From: Flavobacterium muglaense
GTDB lineage: Bacteria > Bacteroidota > Bacteroidia > Flavobacteriales > Flavobacteriaceae
DNA: 64,000 nucleotides
NCBI RefSeq assembly: GCF_014305155.1
Contig: NZ_JACRUK010000016.1
Coordinates: 1-64,000, forward strand
Direction: 5' to 3'
Position numbers and translations under genes: made by a program. Below, piece by piece: positions 49,596-57,803 of the stretch. The notes under the pieces are model-generated. The model was not told the origin of the DNA. It made no database searches and saw only the letters and a program-made list of their open reading frames with translations. The first letter of the stretch is position 1. Each line of letters starts with the position of its first letter.

Positions 49596-50215
49596 TAGAT
49601 TTTTTTTTAGACGCATATAAAGACGTAAGTACAACTCATATTTTATTAGAGTTTATTGTTTTTGTTTTTGGGATATTAAGTGTTTGGTTTGCTAGGCAAG
49701 AAAATATTTTAGTCTATCCTACAGGATTAATAGCTACGATAATTTCAGTATATTTACTTTTTATTGCAGGTTATCTTGGTGATATGATGATTAACGGATA
49801 TTTTACGATCATGAGTATTTATGGTTGGTATAAGTGGACAAGAAAGTCATCTGATAATGATGCAATGCCTATAACGAGAACAAATACTAGAGAGAAATTA
49901 ATAGGATTCTTATTGTTTATTGTAACTATTTTTGTAGTTTACGGTATCTATAAGTTGTTTGGTAATGAACTTCACGGTGATAATTATTTTGATATCGTTG
50001 CATCGGGTATTTTCTTTACGGGAATGTGGTATATGGCCAATAAAAAAATCGAAAACTGGACACTTTGGATTTTGGGTGATATAATTGTGACCCCGTTGTA
50101 TGCATATAGAGGATTAGGAATGTTGTCTTTACAATATTTAATATTTACAATATTAGCTATTTCAGCTTATTTAGAATGGAGAAAAATCTTAAACAAGAAC
50201 AGTCAGCGATTGTAA
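49592..50215 (+). CDS. pnuC: PnuC-type nicotinamide riboside/thiamine transporter
   Basis: The protein has seven or so predicted helices and the PnuC signatures (WFARQENILVYPTGLIAT, MINGYFTIMSIYGWYKW and WTLWILGD). PnuC moves nicotinamide riboside by facilitated diffusion; the related PnuT moves thiamine. The next gene encodes a NadR-type kinase, overlapping by 40 bp, which fits nicotinamide riboside uptake with trapping by phosphorylation. However, a TPP-riboswitch-controlled receptor lies 5 kb downstream, so a thiamine role cannot be ruled out. Length is 207 residues, as usual. Confidence 0.92.
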   Translation: MIDFFLDAYKDVSTTHILLEFIVFVFGILSVWFARQENILVYPTGLIATIISVYLLFIAGYLGDMMINGYFTIMSIYGWYKWTRKSSDNDAMPITRTNTREKLIGFLLFIVTIFVVYGIYKLFGNELHGDNYFDIVASGIFFTGMWYMANKKIENWTLWILGDIIVTPLYAYRGLGMLSLQYLIFTILAISAYLEWRKILNKNSQRL

Positions 50216-52305
50216 AAATTGCCATGTTTGGTCCTGAGAGTACGGGAAAAACGACTTTAGCAATACAACTAGCCGAATATTATAAAACGGAATGGGTTCC
50301 TGAGTTTGCACGTGATTATTTGCAAGAGAAATGGGATCAAAAACAAGAAATTTGTAGTCTAGAGGATATGCTACCCATAGCGTATGGCCAAACGAAACTG
50401 GAAAATATGAAGTTGGCTCATGCCAATAAATATTTATTTTGTGACACTAATCTGATGGTTACTAAGGTTTTTTCGGAGGTGTATTATGATTTTTGCGAGC
50501 CGGATCTGGATAAAGCAGCAGTAGAACATCAATATGATTTGTTTTTTCTTACGGATATTGATGTTCCTTGGGAAAAAGATGATTTAAGAGATAAGCCAGA
50601 AGGTAGAAAATCAGTCTTTGAGGTGTTTAAAAAATCATTAATTGACAATAATAAGCCGTTTATAACCCTTTCGGGCGATAAAAAACTGAGATTAAGTACT
50701 GCAATTGCAATTATAGATTCTTTGGCGAAAGCTAAGGAATTGGGTTTTAGCACGTGTGATTTTGTGCAAATCTACAAACATGGAATCCCATTTGAGAATA
50801 TAGTAGAGCAATTGAGTTTCTTTAAAAATGGAATTCCGAAAGCAAAATTAATAGCACCTGCAGCAATATTAAACGGGATAATAAAGTTATCGAAAGCACA
50901 ATTTGAAGAGAAGGCCAGTTATTTTGACGATCATAAGTCTAATTATGTGTTAGAGAAATTTGTACCAGCTTCTGGGGCTGCTTCAAGGATGTTTAAGTTT
51001 TTGAACGTATTCTTGAATGAATTTGATATCGAACGAGAAACTATTAACTCTTATATTAATAGAAGCAAGGATAACGAATTAGCTGTTTTTATAGTAGGTA
51101 CCGATCGTTTTCCGTTTTTTAAGGAAGTTTATGAAAAATTGGTTAGTGAAATAGAAAATTTTGAAGACCTAGACCGAGATCACAAAAATTATTATTTTAT
51201 TAGTTTTTTACTGTCGGCTCAATATTTCGATTATGCCAATAAGCCAAAGGGTATTTTACCCTTTCATAAATACGCCGAGAGTATAGCCAGTCCTATAGAA
51301 GAGCATTTATACGAATGTGGGTATTATGCAAGTGTGAACGGAAAGTCATTATTGCACTTTACCGTCTCTCAAGAGCATCAATCTCAATTTGAACATATTA
51401 TTAGTTCAGTACACAATGCAGTAGAAAATGAAACGAGTACTGTGGTAGACGTTAGCTATTCATTCCAAAATCAGAGCACAGATACTATTGCAGTAACACT
51501 TTCAAACGAACCTTTTCATACTAATAAAGGTGATTTAGTTTTTAGACCTGGGGGCCATGGTGCGCTGATTGAAAACCTGAATAATCTAAAATCAGATGTG
51601 GTTTTTATTAAAAACATTGATAATGTTATCCAGAACAATAACGAGATAATAGCAGTTTATAAAAAAGGTTTGGGTGGAATACTGTTAGAGATTCAGCAAC
51701 AAATTTTTTCTTATTTAAAAGCTTTAGATTCAAATTCAGTTGATGATGCATTGATTGCAACAATTGTGGTTTTCTTGAAAGACAGCCTATATATTACTAT
51801 TGATGAGGATTTTAATAGTAGCTCAGTAAATGCTAAAATAGATTTTATTAAAAAGAAATTAGACAGACCAATTCGTGTGTGCGGAGTAGTTATAAACGAA
51901 GGAGAGCCAGGAGGAGGGCCGTTTTGGGTTCTAAATGACATCAATGGTATTTCGTTGCAAATTGTTGAATCGTCACAAGTAGATATGGATAATGAAGAAC
52001 AAGCAGCAATCATGGCTGATGCTTCGCATTTTAATCCAGTTGATTTGGTTTGTGGTATTCGTAATTATAAAGGAGATAAGTTTGATTTAAGTCAGTTTGT
52101 GGATAAAAACAGCGGATTTATTGTAGAGAAAAACACAGGAGGGGCTACTATAAAAGCGTATGAATTGCCGGGATTGTGGAACGGTGCGATGGCAAATTGG
52201 ATTACAATTTTTGTCGAAGTACCATTGATTACTTTTAATCCAGTAAAAACAGTAAACGATTTATTAAAAGATCCGCATCAACGCAGTAAAATATGGAAAA
52301 TATAA
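50176..52305 (+). CDS. Fusion of NadR-type nucleoside kinase and DUF4301 protein
   Basis: Residues about 1-190 form a P-loop kinase of the NadR ribosylnicotinamide kinase type: FGPESTGKT (P-loop, about residues 18-26), WVPEFARDYLQEKW, and FCDTNLMVTKVF. Residues about 196-709 match DUF4301, a Bacteroidota family whose start (DFVQIYKHGIPFENIVEQ), EKFVPASGAASRMFKFL and FRPGGHGALIENL blocks are all present. The two are usually separate genes. No internal stop or start separates them; the junction lies near A186-C194. It overlaps pnuC by 40 bp and ArfB by 13 bp. A one-base indel could fuse two genes, so assembly error should be excluded. The DUF4301 part resembles nucleotidyltransferases; function unknown. 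Confidence 0.9.
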   Translation: MEKNLKQEQSAIVKIAMFGPESTGKTTLAIQLAEYYKTEWVPEFARDYLQEKWDQKQEICSLEDMLPIAYGQTKLENMKLAHANKYLFCDTNLMVTKVFSEVYYDFCEPDLDKAAVEHQYDLFFLTDIDVPWEKDDLRDKPEGRKSVFEVFKKSLIDNNKPFITLSGDKKLRLSTAIAIIDSLAKAKELGFSTCDFVQIYKHGIPFENIVEQLSFFKNGIPKAKLIAPAAILNGIIKLSKAQFEEKASYFDDHKSNYVLEKFVPASGAASRMFKFLNVFLNEFDIERETINSYINRSKDNELAVFIVGTDRFPFFKEVYEKLVSEIENFEDLDRDHKNYYFISFLLSAQYFDYANKPKGILPFHKYAESIASPIEEHLYECGYYASVNGKSLLHFTVSQEHQSQFEHIISSVHNAVENETSTVVDVSYSFQNQSTDTIAVTLSNEPFHTNKGDLVFRPGGHGALIENLNNLKSDVVFIKNIDNVIQNNNEIIAVYKKGLGGILLEIQQQIFSYLKALDSNSVDDALIATIVVFLKDSLYITIDEDFNSSSVNAKIDFIKKKLDRPIRVCGVVINEGEPGGGPFWVLNDINGISLQIVESSQVDMDNEEQAAIMADASHFNPVDLVCGIRNYKGDKFDLSQFVDKNSGFIVEKNTGGATIKAYELPGLWNGAMANWITIFVEVPLITFNPVKTVNDLLKDPHQRSKIWKI

Positions 52306-52697
52306 CATTAGTTTCCGAGCTACAATACAAAGCCGTTCGCAGTAGTGGCGCAGGAGGTCAAAATGTAAATAAGGTGTCTTCAAAAGTAGTGCTTAGTTTT
52401 GACTTGAAAAAATCTAAGGGATTATCGGATGAAGAGAAAGCTTTGCTTGAAATTAATTTATCTTCAAGATTAACGGATGATTTACTATTGATTTTAAATT
52501 GTGATGAAGATCGCAGTCAGCTACGCAATAAAGAAATTGTTACCAAACGATTCTTTGAGCTACTTAAGAAAGGGCTGTTTGTTCCTAAGCCACGAAAAGA
52601 AACTAAAATTCCTAAAGCAGCAATACGCAAGCGAATCAAGAACAAAAAGAACATCTCACAGTTAAAACAAACGCGTAAAAAGCCAGACTTAGATTAA
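52293..52697 (+). CDS. arfB: Alternative ribosome-rescue factor ArfB (YaeJ-like peptidyl-tRNA hydrolase)
   Basis: ArfB releases stalled peptides from ribosomes with truncated mRNA. The GGQ loop is present within SSGAGGQNVNKVSSKV, and the C-terminal tail is strongly basic (about residues 105-134, KETKIPKAAIRKRIKNKK), as needed to sit in the empty mRNA channel. Length 134 is typical. The start overlaps the end of the kinase/DUF4301 gene by 13 bp. It is the last gene of the operon starting at 48183. Confidence 0.95.
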   Translation: MENITLVSELQYKAVRSSGAGGQNVNKVSSKVVLSFDLKKSKGLSDEEKALLEINLSSRLTDDLLLILNCDEDRSQLRNKEIVTKRFFELLKKGLFVPKPRKETKIPKAAIRKRIKNKKNISQLKQTRKKPDLD

Positions 52698-53005
52698 TAC
52701 GGCTCAATGTTGCAAGTCATTTTTTTGTTTTAGTTGTAAATCGTACCAATGCGAATCTTAATGTGTTTTGAGATGTAGATGATCTTAAAGTTGTATATTT
52801 GTTTTTATCCTAAGGATTTAGTTTTAAATCAGTATTTTTCTTATTAAAAACGATGATTGTTTACTAATAAAGCAGATAATTATTGATTAATAAGTAAGGG
52901 TAGATTAAGAATAGTTCAAACAAATAAAGCATAAATTTTTATTTCCATAGCGCAATTAGAAATCTAGAATAGGACTTTATATTTCTAAAGAATTAAAGAA
53001 AAGAA
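52698..53005 (+). other. 308-bp gene-free region with a likely promoter for the sensor kinase
   Basis: TTG at 52768-52770 and TATATTTG at 52794-52801 are 23 bp apart, at the edge of the allowed Bacteroidota spacing. If used, the sensor kinase mRNA would have a leader of about 200 nt, A+T-rich with no structure I can identify. No terminator was clear for the operon to the left. Confidence 0.45.
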
Positions 53006-54775
53006 ATGAAAATACAGTTAAAAAAAGCATTGAATAAATTATTAAGCATTAAGAGACTTAAAAAATCAATTTTTATTCCCTTCTTTTTGTTTGCATTTGT
53101 TTTTATATCAATTTCATTAATTAGTATTTATATTTTACATAAAAAAGTCATTCAAAAGGAGGTTTCTTTTGAATACAGTAATATAGATACAATGTTTAAG
53201 GATAAAATTAAATCTGAGGCAATAAGCCTTAGGTTGTTTGTTGTACAATTAAGTACTAATGATTCTTTGCTGCGCGCCTTTAAGAACAATGATCGAAACT
53301 TATTTCAAAAAGCATCCAATAAATACTTTAAAAAATCCGATTTAAATTTAGCTCCTGATTTATTAAACTTTATATCTAGTGACGGCATAGTTCTTTATAG
53401 AAACCATCAGCCCAAGGTATATGGGCAAAAAGTAACACAGCAATTTATCTATAAAAAAGCAGTTGCTACTGGAGCAAGTTTTTTTCATATAGGTTCGGGA
53501 ACCTACTCAGGTGTAAGTTTAAAAGTTATTGTTCCTGTGCGCGATACAAGTCAAAAAGTCGTGGGGTATATAGTGGTGGGGAAGGATTTCTCTAAAATTT
53601 TGCAAGAAACGGCGAAACAAACCCATATGGACTTCCTTTTTTTTACTAAACTCAATTTGTTGAATTTAAAACTCAATACAGATAAAATTAAAAAGTTTGG
53701 ATTGTTTAAGAAAGGGAATGATGATTTATTTCTAGAATGGTCCACACTATCCCCAAATGCTGTAATTGATAAAGAAGTTATTGAAACAAAAATCAAGTCA
53801 AATGCAGTAACATCGATACGCTTAAATGGTGTTGACTATCTGTCAAAATCATTGCCTTTAATTAATTTTGATGAGACTGAGTTTGGGCAAGTTTTTGTGC
53901 TTCATGACAATTCAATTCATCTAAATGATTTGATGGAGACTATCGCTTATTTGATTTTGATTTCAATAGTGATGATAGTTATTCTTTCATTAATTTTTAA
54001 TACTATTCTAAATAAAATCGGGAAGAATTTATTTGATAAAAATCAAAAATTAATTTTAGAATTAAAAAAGAGAATTATTGCAGATAGGAAATTAAGTGAA
54101 AATATTAGTGAGTTAAAGCAGTTGACACTTATTGCATCTCATGATCTTAGAAGTCCGTTAACCAATTTAGAAGGTTTATTGGATTTGCTGCAAAATGAAG
54201 ATACTGATTCGGATTTACAATCTTTATTATTAGAAAATGCCGCTACTAGTGTGGAGTTGATGAAAAATACAATAGATAGTTTGACTACTATTGTAAAGCA
54301 AAGAGAAAGTTTTTTAAAAGAGATCGTTGTTGAGCAATCAATTCAGCCTGTATTTGACAAGGTGATTTTGCAGCTTGAGCATCTTATTAAAGAAAAACAT
54401 ATAGAAATAAAGACAAATTTTGTTGCCTGTCCTTCTTTGTTAGTATCCCAAATTCACCTTAAAAGTATTTTGCTAAACCTATTAAGTAATGCTATCAAAT
54501 ATGCATCAGAGACAAAGGACGTTAAATGTGTTATAGAAGTCTATAGTGTCATGGAAAAGGGAGTTAGATCGATTGTGATACAAGATAATGGCATAGGTTT
54601 TGATTCAAATTTTCAAAAAGGAAAGCTTTTTAAACCCTTTAAACGTTTTCATCATGAAAAAACCGGAAGTGGTATCGGTTTGTATTTAACAAAGTTAATT
54701 GTTGAAAATTATAATGGTAAAATTCAAATTGAGAGTGAAGTAGGAAAAGGAACAATGGTAAAAATTGATTTTTAA
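53006..54775 (+). CDS. Sensor histidine kinase with periplasmic Cache-like domain
   Basis: The 589-residue kinase has two membrane segments (about residues 22-44 and 305-330) enclosing a 260-residue periplasmic domain with a Cache/dCache pattern: LNFISSDGIVLYRNHQPKVYGQ, GVSLKVIVPVRDTSQKVVGYIVVGKDF. Then come a coiled-coil linker, a HisKA domain with H379 in ASHDLRSPLTNLEG, and the ATPase with LLNLLSNAIKYA, DNGIGFD and GSGIGLYLTKLIV. Cache domains bind small molecules, but the ligand is unknown. The receiver gene follows 2 bp after the stop, so the pair forms a two-component system with a single-domain output. Confidence 0.93.
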   Translation: MKIQLKKALNKLLSIKRLKKSIFIPFFLFAFVFISISLISIYILHKKVIQKEVSFEYSNIDTMFKDKIKSEAISLRLFVVQLSTNDSLLRAFKNNDRNLFQKASNKYFKKSDLNLAPDLLNFISSDGIVLYRNHQPKVYGQKVTQQFIYKKAVATGASFFHIGSGTYSGVSLKVIVPVRDTSQKVVGYIVVGKDFSKILQETAKQTHMDFLFFTKLNLLNLKLNTDKIKKFGLFKKGNDDLFLEWSTLSPNAVIDKEVIETKIKSNAVTSIRLNGVDYLSKSLPLINFDETEFGQVFVLHDNSIHLNDLMETIAYLILISIVMIVILSLIFNTILNKIGKNLFDKNQKLILELKKRIIADRKLSENISELKQLTLIASHDLRSPLTNLEGLLDLLQNEDTDSDLQSLLLENAATSVELMKNTIDSLTTIVKQRESFLKEIVVEQSIQPVFDKVILQLEHLIKEKHIEIKTNFVACPSLLVSQIHLKSILLNLLSNAIKYASETKDVKCVIEVYSVMEKGVRSIVIQDNGIGFDSNFQKGKLFKPFKRFHHEKTGSGIGLYLTKLIVENYNGKIQIESEVGKGTMVKIDF

Positions 54776-54777
54776 TT

Positions 54778-55155
54778 ATGATAAATCCAAATTTCATATT
54801 GGTTGACGATGATAAGATTATGTTGTTTTTAATTGAGTTAGAAATTAAAAAACACTTTAAAGACGCAACAAGGGTGAGTTTTTGTAAATCAGATCTTGCT
54901 TTTAACTATATGAAAGAAAATGCAAGTAATTTAAAAGACACGGTTGTTTTATTGGATTTAAACATGCCTGTTATGGACGGTTTTCAATTATTAAGAGAGT
55001 TAAATTCATTTTCGCATACTTTAAAAGTGATCATTGTAACAAGCTCAATTTCTGATCAAGATAAAAGCGAAGCCATGGCGTATCCCTTTGTTTTGGGATA
55101 TATCAATAAACCTTTAAAAGCGCTCGAGATACAAAACGTACTTTTAAAAAATTAA
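54778..55155 (+). CDS. Stand-alone receiver-domain response regulator
   Basis: This 125-residue CheY-like protein has the acidic pocket (VDDDK, residues 9-13), the phospho-acceptor D60 in VVLLDLNMPVMDGF, the threonine/serine in VIIVTSSISD and the lysine in YINKPLKALEI. No output domain exists, so signalling must go to a protein partner or a phosphorelay. It is 2 bp from the sensor kinase gene. The closing helix is short. It would be the direct substrate of the kinase at 53006. Confidence 0.94.
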   Translation: MINPNFILVDDDKIMLFLIELEIKKHFKDATRVSFCKSDLAFNYMKENASNLKDTVVLLDLNMPVMDGFQLLRELNSFSHTLKVIIVTSSISDQDKSEAMAYPFVLGYINKPLKALEIQNVLLKN

Positions 55156-55215
55156 AAGAAGCGTACTGCTGTAAACTTGTTAAAAAATGATCGATAATAA
55201 TTTTTAAATTGTTGT

Positions 55216-55246
55216 TTGATTATTATTCTTTTTAGAATTACATTTG
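55216..55246 (+). promoter_or_regulatory. Promoter of the TPP-riboswitch receptor gene
   Basis: TTG (55216-55218) and TACATTTG (55239-55246) are 20 bp apart, a full consensus match. The start of RNA would be about 55251, directly at the 5' edge of the riboswitch aptamer. Confidence 0.75.
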
Positions 55247-55249
55247 CCC

Positions 55250-55336
55250 CGTCTCAAAGGGGTGCTAAATTCTAGAAATGGAAATAAAGCTGAGATTATA
55301 CCCAACGAACCTGGACGAGTAATGTTGTCAAGGGAA
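55250..55336 (+). promoter_or_regulatory. TPP riboswitch (THI element)
   Basis: The conserved TPP core words occur in order: AAAGGGGTGC (55256-55265), GCTGAGATTATACCC (about 55289-55303), GAACCTGGACGAGTAATGTTG (split across the right arm) and CAAGGGA at the end. TCTC (55252-55255) and GGGA (55332-55335) close the P1 stem. The aptamer of about 85 nt is complete. It controls the TonB-dependent receptor 105 nt downstream, in line with known thiamine receptor regulation in Bacteroidota. Confidence 0.9.
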
Positions 55337-55419
55337 AAAAGGATAGAGAAAAGCAGAAATGCCATTTTTTGTCATAGGAACAACCAATTATAAATTTAAC
55401 AACAAGAATAATTCCCCCT

Positions 55420-55445
55420 TTTATTCGTGATTTTTTACGAATGAA
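55420..55445 (+). promoter_or_regulatory. Start-codon-sequestering hairpin (apparent riboswitch expression platform)
   Basis: TTTATTCGT (55420-55428) can pair with ACGAATGAA (55437-55445) over nine pairs (one G-U) around an 8-nt loop, with the ATG start (55441-55443) in the stem. Just before it, CCCCTTT (55415-55421) is complementary to AAAGGGG (55256-55262) of the aptamer, so the two pairings are mutually exclusive. Confidence 0.55.
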
Positions 55446-57672
55446 AACAATTATTAGTTACAAAGTTGCAAGATCTCAAAGTTGCAACGTCTTAAAATTG
55501 CAAAAAGTTGCAAATTTCAAGAGATTCACTCTTTTATCTATTCTATTTTCTTCAATTTCTTTTGCCCAAGTTAAGGATACAACTACGGTAAACAAGCTAG
55601 ACGAAGTCTTGGTTTCGGCTGTACGTGTCACTACTAAAACGCCGGTTAGTTTTAGCAACTTAGACAAAAAAGAAATCAAATCTCGCAATTTAGGGCAAGA
55701 TATTCCAATTTTAATGAATTACCTTCCATCGGTTGTTACAACCTCTGATGCTGGGAATGGTGTGGGCTATACTGGTATTCGTGTGCGTGGTAGCGATGCA
55801 ACACGAGTAAATGTGACCATAAACGGAATTCCGTACAATGATTCAGAGAGTCATGGCACTTATTGGGTTAATATGCCTGATTTTGCGTCATCGGTAGAGA
55901 GCTTGCAGCTGCAACGTGGGGTAGGTACTTCTACAAATGGTGCAGGAGCTTTTGGCGCAAGCCTTAATATGTTAACTGATGCTTACGCAAAAGTGAGTAA
56001 TGGTGAAATTTCTAATTCAATAGGAAGCTTTAATACCCATAAACATACAGTAAAATTCAGCACTGGCTTGTTAAACGATCATTTTGAATTAGCTGGACGA
56101 TTATCTGTATTAAAATCAGATGGCTATGTGGACCGCGCTAGTTCCGACATGAAATCGTATTTTTTACAAGGAACCTATGTGGGGAAATCGACTTTGATTA
56201 AAGCTTTAGTTTTTGGCGGAAAAGAAAAAACATATCAATCGTGGAATGGATTGGAAGATCTGGATGTTTTAAAAAATGACAGAACTTTTAATACAGCTGG
56301 GATGTACACCGACGAATTTGGCAACACCAAGTTTTACGATAACGAAACCGATAATTACCAGCAAGATCATTTTCAATTGCATTGGAATGAAAAAGTATCA
56401 GCTGCATGGAGTACGAATTTGGCTGTTTTTTATTCGAAAGGAAAAGGCTATTATGAAAACTATAAGGAGAATGCTAAGTTTTCTGGGTATGGATTGACGC
56501 CAATAGTTATAGGTGGAACAACGATTAATAGAACCGATTTGATTCGTCAAAAATGGTTGGACAATGATTTTTATGGTACTACTTTTTCGGCTAATTATAA
56601 GCACGAAAAATGGGATGTGATCCTAGGTGGCGGGTACAATAAATACGAAGGAAGTCACTTTGGTAAGGTGATTTGGGCGCGATATGCATCAACATCTGAA
56701 GTAGGAGATCGCTACTATGATGACAGTGCTACAAAAACAGATGCTAATGTTTTTGCGAAAGCTAATTATCAAGTGGTAGAAAAGCTTAGTTTATTTGGAG
56801 ATTTACAAGTACGCGCGGTACGATATAAAGCGAATGCAGCTGAGACAGGTGTGGTAAATGATACGTTCCGCTTTTTTAATCCAAAAACAGGTTTGAATTA
56901 TGCTATCAACTCAAGTAATCAATTGTACTTTTCGTATGCAAGAGCTAATCGCGAGCCGAATAGAACCGACTATGAAAACGGAAGTCCTAGACCCGAAAAA
57001 TTAAATGATTTTGAGTTAGGATTGCGTCACAATACAGCAAAGATAAAACTGAATGCAAATGTGTATTACATGGCATACAAAGACCAATTAATTTTAACAG
57101 GAGAACTGGATGATGTAGGCGCGCCTATTCGTAAAAACAGCGGGGATAGTTATCGCTTAGGTTTAGAGTTAGATGCTACAGTAGCGGTTTTGGATAACTT
57201 AATTATCAGGCCTAATATGACGATTAGTACGAATAAAAATAAGGATTTCTTTTTTACTAGAGACGGGGTTTTAACATCTTTAGGAAATACAAATATCGCT
57301 TATTCCCCAGATTTTATTGCAGGGAACATCATTACTTTTTTGCCTGTGAGTAATTTACAAATTTCGTTTTTATCAAAATTTGTAGGACAGCAATACATGG
57401 GAAATATAGATTCCGAAGGATCAAAGCTTAAATCATATTTTGTAAACGATTTAAATTTCTCGTATGAGTTCAAACCAAAGTCGGTTTTTAAATCTATTTT
57501 GATCACTGGATTGGTAAATAATATTTTTGACTACAAATACATTTCAAATGGTTATTTCTACACCTATGATGATGATTATTCTAATCCTCCGGCAATTACA
57601 ACCATCGAAGGAGCAGGTTATTATCCTCAAGCGGGAATTAATTTCTTGGTAGGATTAACGCTGAAGTTCTAG
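55441..57672 (+). CDS. TonB-dependent receptor, likely for thiamine
   Basis: This 743-residue outer-membrane receptor has a plug domain (about residues 55-160; the TonB-box region is near LDEVLVSAVRV, then NLGQDIPILMNYLPSVVTT and GIRVRGSDATRVNVTINGIPYND) and a beta-barrel ending in GINFLVGLTLKF with a terminal phenylalanine. A TPP riboswitch in its leader makes thiamine or a precursor the likely substrate. The start lies in a stem-loop. The first 30 codons are odd: they read through a run of CAAAGTTGCAA-like repeats (VARSQSCNVLKLQKVANFK) before a normal signal segment (FTLLSILFSSISFAQ), so the signal peptide is longer than usual. A terminator follows. Confidence 0.93.
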   Translation: MKTIISYKVARSQSCNVLKLQKVANFKRFTLLSILFSSISFAQVKDTTTVNKLDEVLVSAVRVTTKTPVSFSNLDKKEIKSRNLGQDIPILMNYLPSVVTTSDAGNGVGYTGIRVRGSDATRVNVTINGIPYNDSESHGTYWVNMPDFASSVESLQLQRGVGTSTNGAGAFGASLNMLTDAYAKVSNGEISNSIGSFNTHKHTVKFSTGLLNDHFELAGRLSVLKSDGYVDRASSDMKSYFLQGTYVGKSTLIKALVFGGKEKTYQSWNGLEDLDVLKNDRTFNTAGMYTDEFGNTKFYDNETDNYQQDHFQLHWNEKVSAAWSTNLAVFYSKGKGYYENYKENAKFSGYGLTPIVIGGTTINRTDLIRQKWLDNDFYGTTFSANYKHEKWDVILGGGYNKYEGSHFGKVIWARYASTSEVGDRYYDDSATKTDANVFAKANYQVVEKLSLFGDLQVRAVRYKANAAETGVVNDTFRFFNPKTGLNYAINSSNQLYFSYARANREPNRTDYENGSPRPEKLNDFELGLRHNTAKIKLNANVYYMAYKDQLILTGELDDVGAPIRKNSGDSYRLGLELDATVAVLDNLIIRPNMTISTNKNKDFFFTRDGVLTSLGNTNIAYSPDFIAGNIITFLPVSNLQISFLSKFVGQQYMGNIDSEGSKLKSYFVNDLNFSYEFKPKSVFKSILITGLVNNIFDYKYISNGYFYTYDDDYSNPPAITTIEGAGYYPQAGINFLVGLTLKF

Positions 57673-57686
57673 AAATTTTTTTTCGT

Positions 57687-57725
57687 AAAAAAGAGCCTGA
57701 AAATTAAATTTTTCAGGCTCTTTTT
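57687..57725 (+). terminator. Terminator of the TonB-dependent receptor gene
   Basis: AAAAAGAGCCTGAAA pairs with TTTCAGGCTCTTTTT around an A+T loop. The arms are the same as in the terminator at 59261-59298. Confidence 0.88.
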
Positions 57726-57803
57726 GTTTGGTTTTATATCAAATCATTCCGTTTTACTTTTAAAAATTGTATCGAGAAGTATTAAAGAGCTATTCGATAT
57801 TTT

